Part shown: positions 10,513 to 20,954 of the stretch, piece by piece
How the letters are laid out: each line of letters begins with the position of its first letter
How positions within the stretch are numbered: position 1 is the stretch's first letter
NCBI RefSeq assembly: GCF_022348085.1
Contig: NZ_JAKRFN010000006.1
Span: 124,001-188,000, forward strand
DNA: 64,000 nt
Direction of reading: 5' to 3'
Source of the DNA: Mycobacterium sp. PSTR-4-N
Lineage (GTDB): Bacteria; Actinomycetota; Actinomycetes; Mycobacteriales; Mycobacteriaceae
Position numbers and translations under genes: made by a program
Notes under the pieces: generated by a model
Seen by the model: the letters and a program-made list of their open reading frames with translations, nothing else
What the model was told of the DNA's origin: nothing
The model's database searches: none

Positions 10513-10557
10513 TCCAGACTGGCCTCCCGTCGCGGGTATTCGCGATGCGCCGGTCTG
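10497..10557 (+). promoter_or_regulatory. leuA attenuator with alternative hairpins
   Basis: Stem A pairs 10497-10506 (CCGCGACGGG) with 10526-10535 (CCCGTCGCGG), a perfect 10 bp, with a nested GTCTG/CAGAC pair (10507-10511/10515-10519). Stem B pairs 10515-10522 (CAGACTGG) with 10550-10557 (CCGGTCTG), 8 bp with one G-U. The 3' side of the nested pair and the interior of stem A are used by stem B, so the two folds compete. A ribosome stalled on the leucine codons would cover the 5' arm of stem A and favour B. There is no T-run, so I cannot say which fold blocks expression. Confidence 0.6.
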
Positions 10558-10568
10558 AGAATCCCTAG

Positions 10569-12395
<1,827 letters not shown>

Positions 12396-12491
12396 CCCGG
12401 CCGGCGGGCTCGTGCGCCGCGCAGGAGTGACCGAGAAATGACTTGTGCTGATTGGCGTTTCACGCACCTCGCGGCGGGAAGCCTGTCCAAC

Positions 12492-12746
12492 ATGAAGCTC
12501 AATTTCACTTTCGGTTCTCTGCTCACCCTCGCCGCTTCCGCGGCGATCTCGTTCGCACCTGCAGCGGCCGCTCAGCCGGAATGCGCGACGCCGCACGGCG
12601 CCGCTGACGGCACGCCGTGCGCAAACGTCGCCCCCGGCGGCGGGACGACGAACACGGGTCCGGCCGCGAGCCAGGGTGGCACCAATCCCTACATCGGCGG
12701 CGCAGGCTGCATCCCCGGCCGGGTGTGCAACAACGGCGACGATTAG
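12492..12746 (+). CDS. small secreted protein, paralogue A
   Basis: 84 residues from ATG 12492 (a frame from 12438 adds a hydrophilic stretch before the signal peptide, so the later start is preferred). MKLNFTFGSLL... is a Sec signal peptide with likely cleavage after AAAAQ. The mature part is about 55 residues, Gly/Ala/Pro rich, with four cysteines and the C-terminal motif GCIPGRVC. The next gene encodes a paralogue with GCTPGRIC at the same place, so the pair looks like a tandem duplication. The function is unknown; the cysteines suggest disulfide-stabilised exported mini-proteins. Confidence 0.7.
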   Translation: MKLNFTFGSLLTLAASAAISFAPAAAAQPECATPHGAADGTPCANVAPGGGTTNTGPAASQGGTNPYIGGAGCIPGRVCNNGDD

Positions 12747-12754
12747 ATCGTTTC

Positions 12755-12772
12755 GCCAGCGGGCTCGCTGGC
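12755..12772 (+). terminator. hairpin between the two secreted-protein genes
   Basis: A 7-bp stem GCCAGCG/CGCTGGC with loop GGCT, 9 nt after the first gene's stop. There is no T-run; it may be a weak terminator or an mRNA-processing stem. Confidence 0.45.
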
Positions 12773-12785
12773 AATTCACAGCAGC

Positions 12786-13037
12786 ATGAAACTCATCACC
12801 TTTGGAACAGCCCTGCTGACCGGGGCCGCCGCGACGGTCATCGCGATGGCTCCGGTCGCCGGTGCACAGCCCAATGTGCCGTGTGACGATCCGGGCGGCG
12901 CCTCGCGTGGCGCCGCGTGTGACGCCCCGGCACCCGAGGGTGGTCCGCCGCCCATCGTGGGCGAGATCCCGCCGGGCCAAGACGGTATGCCCGATGTCGC
13001 GGGATGTACCCCGGGACGCATCTGCGAAGCGCCCTGA
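12786..13037 (+). CDS. small secreted protein, paralogue B
   Basis: 83 residues: signal peptide MKLITFGTALLTGAAAT... with likely cleavage after AGAQ, then a Pro/Gly-rich mature part with cysteines at the same relative sites as the preceding gene and the same ending (DVAGCTPGRICEAP). Spacing is 39 nt from the first copy. It ends 1 nt before the convergent exonuclease gene, so the two transcripts must meet or overlap. Unknown function; location is the cell wall or medium. Confidence 0.72.
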   Translation: MKLITFGTALLTGAAATVIAMAPVAGAQPNVPCDDPGGASRGAACDAPAPEGGPPPIVGEIPPGQDGMPDVAGCTPGRICEAP

Positions 13038-13038
13038 G

Positions 13039-14037
13039 TCAGAACAGCGCGAGTTGGTCCTCGCCCAGGTCGGAGCCGACGAAGTCCTCGACCTGGGCGC
13101 CACCGACGACCGACACCACCGCGTCCATGAACTCGCCCGACGACATCACCGGCACCCCGAGTTCTCTGGCCTGAAAGCCTTTGCCCTGCTGCGTATCCGG
13201 CACATCGTTGACGATCAGCGACGTGTGCTGGTCGACCGATTCCGTGTATGCCAAACCGGCGTGCAACATCCGTTCGATCAGTTCCTCGTAGGTCCGATCC
13301 ACGTCGGCGACTGCGATACGCATGCCCTGGACCAGGGGCCGGCCGGGAACGTGGCGGCCAGGGTTGGCGTATGCGCACGGAAGCCGGGCGGCGACAGCCT
13401 TGAGTGGACGCAACTCGTCGTGGGTGACTCGCCCGTTCGGCCAGGCTCGACGCGACACCGGGTGCACCGGTAGCCAGGAGCGGCGCTCACGCGCCCGCAC
13501 CAGGACCGGTTTGAGTATCTGCGCGAGCACCATCGCGTCGTCGAGGGCATCGTGCGGGCGCATCTGGGTGACGCCCCAGTGCGCGGCCAACGTCTCCAGT
13601 CGCAGGTTCTCCGTCCCGAGGTCCAGCCGTCGGGCCAATTCGACCGTGCACATCACCGTGTCGGTCGGCAGCTCAGCCCCCACCATCTCCGCTTCGGCGG
13701 CCAGGAACGAATAGTCGAATCCCACGTTGTGGGCCACCAGGGTCCGTCCCCGCAGCACGTCGCACAGGTCAGAGACCACATCGGCGAACGTCGGCTGGCC
13801 GGCCAGCATCTCCGCGGTGAGCCCGTGGATGTGGGTGGGGCCGGGGTCGACCCCCGGATTCAGCAGCGTGTACAGGCTCTTCTCGACGTTGCCGTCATCG
13901 CTGAGCGCGAGCGCGGCGACGCTGACGACACGGGCCTGCCCCGGCCGGAAACCGGAGGTCTCGACGTCGACGACCGCCCACCCGGCGCCCGCGTGATCGG
14001 CGGGCCGACCCCAGGTGCTGACGGTGGTTGAGCTCAC
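13039..14037 (-). CDS. DnaQ-like DEDD exonuclease with BRCT domain
   Basis: 332 residues. The N-terminal DEDDh exonuclease domain shows ExoI (WAVVDVETSGF), ExoII (LVAHNVGFDYSFL) and ExoIII (HDALDDAM). The C-terminal about 80 residues (LVQGMRIAVADVD...GVPVMSSGEFMDAV) form a BRCT-like fold. Called DNA polymerase III epsilon-like in mycobacterial genomes (Rv3711c position), but it is not the main replicative proofreader of mycobacteria; a DNA-repair exonuclease role is likely. It is divergent from murT, which starts 77 bp away. Confidence 0.88.
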   Translation of the reverse strand: MSSTTVSTWGRPADHAGAGWAVVDVETSGFRPGQARVVSVAALALSDDGNVEKSLYTLLNPGVDPGPTHIHGLTAEMLAGQPTFADVVSDLCDVLRGRTLVAHNVGFDYSFLAAEAEMVGAELPTDTVMCTVELARRLDLGTENLRLETLAAHWGVTQMRPHDALDDAMVLAQILKPVLVRARERRSWLPVHPVSRRAWPNGRVTHDELRPLKAVAARLPCAYANPGRHVPGRPLVQGMRIAVADVDRTYEELIERMLHAGLAYTESVDQHTSLIVNDVPDTQQGKGFQARELGVPVMSSGEFMDAVVSVVGGAQVEDFVGSDLGEDQLALF

Positions 14038-14114
14038 CGTCTGAGAATGGCACGCAGCTCCGACAAGCCCTGCTCCCCACGCCGCGTGTCGGGCCCTTCT
14101 CTAAACTGCCGGGA

Positions 14115-15338
14115 ATGGTTTCGGTACGCGGACGAGCTGCTCTCGCAGCCGGTGCAGGCGCCCGGTGGGCATCGCGTGTCACCGGCCGCGGTGCCGGCGC
14201 GATGATCGGCGGCCTCGTCGCGATGACCATCGACGGGTCGATCCTGCGCCAACTCGGGCAGGGCCGCCGCACGGTCGTCGTCACCGGCACCAACGGCAAG
14301 TCCACCACCACCCGGATGACGGCCGCAGCGCTGGCCACCCTCGGACCCGTCGCCACGAACGCCGAGGGCGCCAACATGGACGCCGGGCTGGTGGCCGCGC
14401 TCGCCTCCGCACCGGACGCGCCGCTGGCCGCGCTCGAGGTCGACGAGATGCACGTCCCGCACGTCAGTGACGCCATCACGCCCTCGGTCATCGTGCTGCT
14501 CAATCTGTCGCGAGATCAACTCGACCGGGTGGGTGAGATCAACCACATCGAGCGGACCCTGCGCGCCGGGATGGCCCGGCACCGGGCGGCGGTGGTGGTC
14601 GCCAACTGCGACGACGTCTTGATGACCTCGGCGGCTTACGACCACCCCCATGTCGTGTGGGTGGCTGCCGGCGGCGGCTGGGCCAGCGATTCGGTCAGCT
14701 GCCCCCGCTCGGGTGAGGTGATCGTGCGCGACGGCGCGCACTGGCGCTCGACGGGCTGCGATTTCCACCGGCCCACCCCGGCGTGGTGGTACGACGACAC
14801 GCACATCCACGGCCCCGACGGTCTGAGCTTGCCGATGACGCTCACCCTGCCGGGCATGGTGAACCGGGGCAACGCGACCCAGGCCGTCGCCGCGGCCGTC
14901 ACCCTCGGCGCCGATCCCGTCGCGGCCGTCGCCGCCGTGTCGGCCGTCGACGAAGTGGCCGGCCGCTACCGCACCGTTGCGGTCGGCCCGTCGCACACGG
15001 CCCGCCTGCTGCTGGCCAAGAATCCCGCCGGGTGGCAGGAGGCGCTGTCGATGCTCGACCGCGACGCAGCGGGTGTCGTGATCTCGGTCAACGGTCAGGT
15101 ACCCGATGGCGAGGACCTGTCCTGGCTGTGGGACGTCCGCTTCGAGCACTTCGAGAACGTGCCGGTGGTCGCCGCCGGGGAACGCGGCACCGATCTCGCG
15201 GTGCGCCTCGGCTACGCCGGCGTCGAGCACACGCTGGTGCACGACACGATGGCCGCGATCCGCAGCTGCCCACCCGGCCACGTCGAGGTGCTCGCCAACT
15301 ACACGGCGTTCCTCCAGCTGAACAGGCGGCTGCCATGA
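14115..15338 (+). CDS. murT: lipid II isoglutaminyl synthase, MurT subunit
   Basis: Mur-ligase-like subunit that activates the alpha-carboxyl of D-Glu in lipid II with ATP, while GatD supplies ammonia; product D-isoglutamine peptidoglycan. From ATG 14115 it has 407 residues, with P-loop TGTNGKSTT (57-65) and the DUF1727 C-terminal domain. This start is chosen over 14028 because TAAACT (14102-14107) lies 7 nt before it, giving a leaderless mRNA, and because mycobacterial MurT begins VRGR. The usual four-cysteine ribbon is reduced: Cys196, then RSG in place of the second Cys, Cys215 and His218. Overlaps gatD by 4 nt. Confidence 0.93.
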   Translation: MVSVRGRAALAAGAGARWASRVTGRGAGAMIGGLVAMTIDGSILRQLGQGRRTVVVTGTNGKSTTTRMTAAALATLGPVATNAEGANMDAGLVAALASAPDAPLAALEVDEMHVPHVSDAITPSVIVLLNLSRDQLDRVGEINHIERTLRAGMARHRAAVVVANCDDVLMTSAAYDHPHVVWVAAGGGWASDSVSCPRSGEVIVRDGAHWRSTGCDFHRPTPAWWYDDTHIHGPDGLSLPMTLTLPGMVNRGNATQAVAAAVTLGADPVAAVAAVSAVDEVAGRYRTVAVGPSHTARLLLAKNPAGWQEALSMLDRDAAGVVISVNGQVPDGEDLSWLWDVRFEHFENVPVVAAGERGTDLAVRLGYAGVEHTLVHDTMAAIRSCPPGHVEVLANYTAFLQLNRRLP

Positions 15339-16051
15339 GCGAGTCCGCGGTCCGCATCGGGCTCGTCCTGCCCGACGTGATGGGCACCTACGGCGACGGC
15401 GGCAACTCGCTGGTGCTGCGGCAGCGGTTGCGGTTGCGCGGAATCGACGCCGACATCGTCGAGATCACGCTCGACGATCCCGTGCCCGCCGAGCTGGACA
15501 TCTACACCCTCGGCGGCGCCGAGGACTACGCGCAGCGGCTCGCCACCAAGCATCTGGTGCGCTATCCCGGTCTGCAGCAGGCGGTCTCGCGCGGCGCCCC
15601 GGTGCTGGCGATCTGCGCGGCGATCCAGGTGCTGGGCCATTGGTACGAGACGTCCGCCGGGGAACGGGTGGCCGGCGTGGGTCTGCTCGACGTCACGACC
15701 TCACCGCAGCCCGAGCGGACGATCGGCGAAGTGGCCTCCACACCGCTGATCGACGGGCTCACGCAGCCGTTGACCGGCTTCGAGAATCACCGGGGCGGAA
15801 CCGATCTGGGCGCAGAGGCGCGGCCGCTGGCCGCGGTCACCAAGGGCGCAGGCAACCGGGCGGGCTCCGGGCTGGACGGTGCCGTCCAGGGCAGTGTCGT
15901 CGCGACCTATCTGCACGGCTGCTGCTTGGCGCGCAATCCCGAGCTCGCCGATCACCTGCTCGCCAAGGTGGTGGGACCGCTTGCGCCACTGGACCTTCCG
16001 GAGGTCGACAGGCTGCGGCGGGAACGGCTCGCAGCGCCGCGACGCGTGTAG
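15335..16051 (+). CDS. gatD: lipid II isoglutaminyl synthase, GatD glutaminase subunit
   Basis: 238 residues, CobB/CobQ-like glutamine amidotransferase. The catalytic cysteine is Cys94 in LAICAAIQVLG and the partner histidine His194 in TYLHGCCLARNPELADHLL. It hydrolyses glutamine for MurT, and the two subunits form one complex at the cytoplasmic membrane acting on lipid-linked precursor. The start is ATG 15335 within the ATGA overlap with murT. It lies tail to tail with the response regulator (1-nt gap). Confidence 0.95.
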   Translation: MSESAVRIGLVLPDVMGTYGDGGNSLVLRQRLRLRGIDADIVEITLDDPVPAELDIYTLGGAEDYAQRLATKHLVRYPGLQQAVSRGAPVLAICAAIQVLGHWYETSAGERVAGVGLLDVTTSPQPERTIGEVASTPLIDGLTQPLTGFENHRGGTDLGAEARPLAAVTKGAGNRAGSGLDGAVQGSVVATYLHGCCLARNPELADHLLAKVVGPLAPLDLPEVDRLRRERLAAPRRV

Positions 16052-16052
16052 A

Positions 16053-16709
16053 TCAGCGGGCGGCCACGATGCCGTGGCGATAGGCGTACACGATGGCCGC
16101 CGGGCGATCTCGCAGCCCCAGTTTGCCGAAGATGCGGCCGATGTGACTCTTCACGGTGACACCGGAGATGACGAGTTCCTCGGCGATCTCACTGTTGGAG
16201 CGGCCCTTGGCGACCAGCGTCAGCACGTCGAGTTCCCGCGGCGTCAGCTCCCGCACCGCGTCGGGCGCGGGATCGGCGGCCGCCGTGCGATAGGTGGTCA
16301 GCACCCGCGCAGTCACCGACGGGTCCAGGTACCCGTCGCCGCGCGCGACGGCGTGCACCGCCCGGATGAGTTCCTCGGCAGGCGAATCCTTCAGGACGAA
16401 TCCGGCTGCGCCCGCGCGTAATACGCCCGAGAGCAGCTCCTCGTCGCTGAACGTGGTGAGCGCCAGCACCGGCGGCCCGCCACGGTCGGTCAGGGTTTGC
16501 GTCGCCTCGATCCCGTTGACGCGCTTCATTCGCAGATCCATGACGACCACGTCGGGCCGGTGCTCGGCCACTGCCGCAGGCACCTCGTCGCCGTCGGAGC
16601 ATTCGCCGACGACAACGATCCCGTCGCGGCGCCGCAGGATGCGGCGCAGACCCGAGCGCACCAATTCCTGGTCGTCGACGAGCAGCGCACTCACCGGGTC
16701 GGGGGTCAC
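16053..16709 (-). CDS. NarL/FixJ-family response regulator
   Basis: 218 residues from GTG 16709. Receiver domain with Asp12-Asp13 and phosphoacceptor Asp58 (VVVMDLR), and a C-terminal LuxR-type HTH (LTPRELDVLTLVAKGRSNSE, then GVTVKSHIGRIFGKLGLRDR). The start lies in the GTGA overlap with the upstream kinase gene, so the pair is co-translated. An in-frame extension to 16775 lies within the kinase gene and is not used. Targets are unknown; a perfect 20-bp palindrome in the kinase/P450 promoter region is a candidate binding site. Confidence 0.93.
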   Translation of the reverse strand: MTPDPVSALLVDDQELVRSGLRRILRRRDGIVVVGECSDGDEVPAAVAEHRPDVVVMDLRMKRVNGIEATQTLTDRGGPPVLALTTFSDEELLSGVLRAGAAGFVLKDSPAEELIRAVHAVARGDGYLDPSVTARVLTTYRTAAADPAPDAVRELTPRELDVLTLVAKGRSNSEIAEELVISGVTVKSHIGRIFGKLGLRDRPAAIVYAYRHGIVAAR

Positions 16710-17923
16710 AGTGCACCGCCCCGCACCACGCAGCCGGGCCGACCGTCGACGGGGATGACCGCGCGCACCGACCACCCGTCACCGTCGGGTCCCGCGTCCA
16801 ACGTGCCGCCGAGCAGTTCGATCCTCTGCCGCATGCCGCGCATGCCTCGCCCTTCGAGTTGCGCACCTGCGCCCGCGACGGGAACCGGAACCCGATTCAC
16901 GATCACGAGCCGCGCCACGTTGCCGACGTCGAGCGCGACCGACGTCGCCGCCTCCGGCGCGTGCTTGGCGACATTGGCCAGCGACTCCTGCGCGATGCGG
17001 TACAGGGCCAGACCCTCGCCCGCGGAGATTCGGTCGATGTCCCCGGTGATGCGCAACGACACCGACAACCCGGCCCGCACGAAATCCTCCACGAGCGCGG
17101 CCAGATCACCGATGCCGGGGTTGGGCACCGCCGTGCCGGTGGCGTCGGCGAGCAGACCGACGGTGTGGCGGATGTCGGCCATGGCCTGGCGGCCGAGGCG
17201 CTCGGCCTGCTCGAGTGCCGCCACCGCCTCGTCGACATCGCGGTCGACCTGCAGATCGCGTCGCGCACCGGTGACGTGCAGCAGCGTCACACTCAACGAG
17301 TGCGCGATCACGTCGTGGACCTCGCGGGCGATCCGGCGCCGCTCGTCGGCGGCGGCGTGTTCGGCGAGTTTGGCCTGCGCCCGCCGCTGTTCGATCAGCA
17401 ACTCCTGCTGGGTCCGCATCAGCGAGCCGACGAGCAGGCCGATCGCAATGAATGTCAGGTAGAGCCAGGGAGTTTCGAGCCGTCCGGCCCACATTGCTGC
17501 ACCGACGAGCGCCGCCGCGGACAGCGCCACCAGCAGACTGGTGCGCGCCGAGGTGAACGCACCGATCATCCCGGTCAGCAGACTGAGCAGCAGCGGTGCG
17601 AAATCCCCGCTGATCGGTGTCGGGAACGCGAACAGGAGCAACGCGGTACTCGCCATCCACGCCAGCCACACCGTGGCCGCCTCGACCGCCACGGGCACCC
17701 GCCGGTCCAGGAAGAAGAACACGACATCGGGCACGATCGCGATCAGCAACGCGACGGCGGCGATCCACCAGTGCGACCACGGTCGCTGCAGTGCCGCGAT
17801 CACCGAGACGACCACCATGGTCACGTCGACGCTGATGACGAACGGCCAGGTGTAGCCGCCCGGCATGTCCTCGGCCTTGCGTGCGGCGTACCCGCGCACG
17901 CGGTGCCGCAGCGCATCGAGCAT
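16706..17923 (-). CDS. NarL-type membrane sensor histidine kinase
   Basis: 405 residues: an N-terminal membrane part with about five or six hydrophobic segments (residues 28-170), then a HisKA_3 dimerisation domain with phospho-His203 in ARE-VHDVIAHSL, and an HATPase_c domain (SVALDVGNVARLVIVN; GRGMRGMRQRIELLGG). There is no large extracellular loop, so the signal is probably sensed in or near the membrane. The start is ATG 17923: TACACT (17935-17930 on this strand) is exactly 7 nt upstream, giving a leaderless message. Divergent from the P450 gene. Confidence 0.92.
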   Translation of the reverse strand: MLDALRHRVRGYAARKAEDMPGGYTWPFVISVDVTMVVVSVIAALQRPWSHWWIAAVALLIAIVPDVVFFFLDRRVPVAVEAATVWLAWMASTALLLFAFPTPISGDFAPLLLSLLTGMIGAFTSARTSLLVALSAAALVGAAMWAGRLETPWLYLTFIAIGLLVGSLMRTQQELLIEQRRAQAKLAEHAAADERRRIAREVHDVIAHSLSVTLLHVTGARRDLQVDRDVDEAVAALEQAERLGRQAMADIRHTVGLLADATGTAVPNPGIGDLAALVEDFVRAGLSVSLRITGDIDRISAGEGLALYRIAQESLANVAKHAPEAATSVALDVGNVARLVIVNRVPVPVAGAGAQLEGRGMRGMRQRIELLGGTLDAGPDGDGWSVRAVIPVDGRPGCVVRGGAL

Positions 17924-17979
17924 CGGCCCAGTGTAGGAGCGGTCCGGAAACCGCAACACCGCCCGCGGTAGGCATTCCC

Positions 17980-17999
17980 CCTCCTACCCCGGTAGGAGG
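17980..17999. promoter_or_regulatory. perfect 20-bp palindrome in the kinase/P450 intergenic region
   Basis: CCTCCTACC and GGTAGGAGG are perfect inverted 9-mers around a 2-nt centre, 57 nt before the kinase start and 57 nt before the P450 start. The central location between divergent leaderless promoters suggests an operator, plausibly for the adjacent NarL-type regulator. The regulator is inferred, not shown. Confidence 0.55.
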
Positions 18000-18055
18000 C
18001 GAACCTGCGCTCCAGGGACGATGCGCCCGTGCGCGACACTGCCTACCGTCGACGT

Positions 18056-19369
18056 ATGGGTAACGGACTGGCGACCTGGATGCGCTGGACAGCACTGCAC
18101 GGCATTCCCCGAGCCGTCCTCTCGTCGCGCGCCCGCCGGGGAGAACCGATGGCGACACTGAGCCTGGGTCGCGACGATCCGTCGGGACGGCTGCGCCGCA
18201 TCGAAGAGATCCGCGCGGCCGGCCCGCTGGCCCGCACTCCCCTGGTGTTGGTCAGCGCCGATCACGCGGTCTGCCGCAGTGTGCTGCGCGACAACGACTT
18301 CGTGGTCGCCGATCCCGCGGAGACGGGCCTGCCCGAAGTCATCGCGCGCGTCATGCGCCGGCTCGACCCGGGGCTGCCCAATCCCGTCGAGTCACCGTCG
18401 ATGCTGATGACCGATCCCCCCGAGCACACCGGTTACCGCAAGATGGTGTCGCGCAGCTTCACCCCTCGCGCCATCGCCACACTCGACTCCCGCATCGACG
18501 AGCTGACCCTCGCACTGCTCGACGGGCTCGACGGCCGCGACGAGGTGGACCTGATCTCCGACTACGCCGCGCAGGTGCCCGCCGCGGTGATCAGCGATCT
18601 CCTCGGCGTGCCGATCGCCGACCGACAGCGAATCCTCCGCTGGGGCAACCGAATTGCTCCGCTCCTCGACATCGGCATCACCTGGTCGGCCTACCACGGC
18701 GCGATCACCGAACTGCGGGACGTCGAGGAGTATCTGCTGGAGCACTTCCGGCGGCTGCGCGCCGAAGGGTCCGACGGCACACCGTTCAGCACCATGGCCC
18801 TCGAGGGCGGCCTCACCGACCGCGTGCTGCGGGCCAACGCGGCGCTGCTCGTGGGCGCGGGGGTCGAGACCACGGTCAACCTCATCGGCAACGGCATCGT
18901 CGCGCTGATGAATCACCCGGACCAACTCGCGCTCCTGCGCGACGATCCCGATCTGTGGCCGTCAGCCGTCGAGGAGATGCTGCGTTTCGACAGCCCGGTG
19001 CAGATGACCGCGCGCGAGGCCAGCCGCGACACCGAGATCGCCGGGGTGCCGATCCCGCGCGGCACCGCGGTGGTCCTGCTGCTCGGGGGCGCCAACAGGG
19101 ATCCCCAGGTCTTCGACCAGCCGGACCGTTTCGACATCACCCGGCCGAACGCTCGCGAGCATCTGGCGTTCGGCAGCGGCATCCATGTCTGCCTGGGCGC
19201 CGCGCTGGCCCGCAACGAGGCGGTGACGGCATTGCGGGCCCTGTTCGACCGCTACCCCGACCTGCAGCTGTGTGGCGCACCCGAGCACCGGGGGCTGGTG
19301 AACCTCAACGGCTACCGCCGGATGACGGCCCGGCTCCGGCACGAGGCCGTCACGCGCACAGCGTCGTGA
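18056..19369 (+). CDS. cytochrome P450
   Basis: 437 residues, soluble bacterial class I type. I-helix GAGVETT (267-273), ExxR in EEMLR (Glu307-Arg310) and heme loop FGSGIHVCLG with the heme ligand Cys379. It needs a ferredoxin and reductase encoded elsewhere; the substrate is not predictable. The start is ATG 18056, with TACCGT (18044-18049) exactly 7 nt upstream, so it is likely leaderless. It is divergent from the two-component kinase across 132 bp holding a 20-bp palindrome, which suggests control by that system. The 3' end overlaps the convergent DUF559 gene by 20 nt. Confidence 0.93.
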   Translation: MGNGLATWMRWTALHGIPRAVLSSRARRGEPMATLSLGRDDPSGRLRRIEEIRAAGPLARTPLVLVSADHAVCRSVLRDNDFVVADPAETGLPEVIARVMRRLDPGLPNPVESPSMLMTDPPEHTGYRKMVSRSFTPRAIATLDSRIDELTLALLDGLDGRDEVDLISDYAAQVPAAVISDLLGVPIADRQRILRWGNRIAPLLDIGITWSAYHGAITELRDVEEYLLEHFRRLRAEGSDGTPFSTMALEGGLTDRVLRANAALLVGAGVETTVNLIGNGIVALMNHPDQLALLRDDPDLWPSAVEEMLRFDSPVQMTAREASRDTEIAGVPIPRGTAVVLLLGGANRDPQVFDQPDRFDITRPNAREHLAFGSGIHVCLGAALARNEAVTALRALFDRYPDLQLCGAPEHRGLVNLNGYRRMTARLRHEAVTRTAS

Positions 19370-20225
19370 CGAGGGAGAGTGGCAGCGGGCACCCCCTCTC
19401 CCGCAGCGCTGTGGCGACGCGGGACAGCCAGGCGTCGGGCCGGTCCTCGGCGATCACCCGGATGACGATCCAGTCGCGCTGCTCCAGCATCCGCAGCCGG
19501 GTGATGTCGTTGACATGAGTCCGCCGGTCGGTGCGGCGATGGTCGCCGTCGTATTCGACGGCGACGCCGTACTCCGGGTAGGCGAGGTCGAGGAACGCGA
19601 CGGGCCGCGATCCGTCGAGCACCGGGTATTGCGTCTCAGGCCGCGGAAAGCCGTTGTCGTGCAGCGCAAGCCGGATCGCGCTCTCGCGCGGGGACGCCGC
19701 GCCGCCGTCGACCAGGGGCAGCACCTCGCGCAGCTGGGCGACGCCGTGCACCCGCGGATACCGCTGCGCCAGCTCGGCCACCTCGGCGATGTCGAACCGC
19801 TGGTTCCACATCAACGCATCCAGCCGGGCCAACGCCTCGGCGCGTTCGAGGTGACGGCCGAGATCGAACGCCGTACGCACCCGAGTGGTGACGGGCAAAC
19901 CGCCGACATCGGTGATTTCATCTGCTGCCAGGCGTTCGGTGCGCAACAGAAGACCGTCCTGCGGCCGGCCTTTGGCTCCGGTCACCTCGATGGGTTGCCG
20001 CGCATCCACCCCCGGCGCACCGTGCAGCGCGGACGCGGTCACCCCGGCGATCACCCCGTGCCTACCGGTGGCCAACCACGCACCGATCGCACGGTGTTTG
20101 AGCGAGATCTCCCCGCCGGCACGGACGAAGACGCCGCGGTAGAGCTTCGTGTAATCGCGGCGCAGTTCGTGCCGGGTCACCACACCCGCCCGGACCGCCT
20201 CGCCGCCGAGAATGACCCTGTTCAT
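19350..20225 (-). CDS. DUF559-type (VSR-like fold) protein, Rv3714c position
   Basis: 291 residues from ATG 20225. The N-terminal part (GVVTRHELRRDYTKLYRGVFV) resembles the winged-helix seen in AbiEi-like proteins. The C-terminal 100 residues (LDLAYPEYGVAVEYDGDHR, then LEQRDWIVIRV) resemble the DUF559/very-short-patch-repair endonuclease fold, with candidate catalytic Asp and Glu-x-Asp residues. Many actinobacteria carry several such proteins; their role is unknown. It sits between the P450 and recR on the recR strand, as in M. tuberculosis. Confidence 0.75.
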   Translation of the reverse strand: MNRVILGGEAVRAGVVTRHELRRDYTKLYRGVFVRAGGEISLKHRAIGAWLATGRHGVIAGVTASALHGAPGVDARQPIEVTGAKGRPQDGLLLRTERLAADEITDVGGLPVTTRVRTAFDLGRHLERAEALARLDALMWNQRFDIAEVAELAQRYPRVHGVAQLREVLPLVDGGAASPRESAIRLALHDNGFPRPETQYPVLDGSRPVAFLDLAYPEYGVAVEYDGDHRRTDRRTHVNDITRLRMLEQRDWIVIRVIAEDRPDAWLSRVATALRERGCPLPLSLVTTLCA

Positions 20226-20341
20226 GCAGCCATCCTGACAACGGCCACCGACATGTGAGCGACATCCACGTCCTGCAGCGAAAGTGCGAGGGATCGCCGA
20301 CAAGACGTGGGTTTGCCCGGCGTTGCGGCTCAGCCTCCTGA

Positions 20342-20953
20342 TCAGGCCATCGCACGGCGACCGGCGAGCGCCCGGCCGAGCGTCAGCTCGTCGGCGAATT
20401 CCAGATCCCCGCCCATCGGCAGACCCGACGCGATACGCGTCACCGTCAACCCCGGGATGTCGCGCAGCATCCGCACCAGGTACGTCGCGGTCGCCTCCCC
20501 CTCGGTGTTGGGGTCGGTCGCGATGATCACCTCGGCGACCTCCACGCCGTCGACACGCTCACCGATCCGGTTCAGCAGTTCCCGGATCCGCAGCTGGTCG
20601 GGGCCGATGCCCGAGAGCGGATCCAGCGCCCCACCCAGCACGTGATAGCGCCCGCGGAATTCTCGCGTCCGCTCGACGGCCTGGACGTCCTTGGGCTCTT
20701 CGACCACGCACACCAGCGACGCGTCCCGGCGCGGGTCCGCACAGATGCGGCAGCGCTCCTCGTCGCTGACGTTGCCGCACACCGCGCAGAACGTCACCCC
20801 GTCGCGCACCTTGTTCAGCACCGCGGTCAGCCGGTCGATGTCCGGCGGTTCGACGGACAGCAGGTGGAATGCGATCCGCTGGGCGCTCTTGGGGCCGATC
20901 CCGGGCAGCTTGCCGAGCTCGTCGATCAGGTCCTGAACGGGTCCTTCGAACAA
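20342..20953 (-). CDS. recR: recombination mediator protein RecR
   Basis: 203 residues, beginning [20 protein letters not shown] (helix-hairpin-helix), then a four-cysteine zinc finger ([16 protein letters not shown]) and a TOPRIM domain ([30 protein letters not shown]). Works with RecO to load RecA on gapped DNA. The start must be TTG at 20953, because the conserved mycobacterial N-terminus begins exactly there and it follows the ybaB stop by 1 nt; a frame from 21022 runs through the ybaB gene and is not used. Confidence 0.96.
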   Translation of the reverse strand: MFEGPVQDLIDELGKLPGIGPKSAQRIAFHLLSVEPPDIDRLTAVLNKVRDGVTFCAVCGNVSDEERCRICADPRRDASLVCVVEEPKDVQAVERTREFRGRYHVLGGALDPLSGIGPDQLRIRELLNRIGERVDGVEVAEVIIATDPNTEGEATATYLVRMLRDIPGLTVTRIASGLPMGGDLEFADELTLGRALAGRRAMA

Positions 20954-20954
20954 G

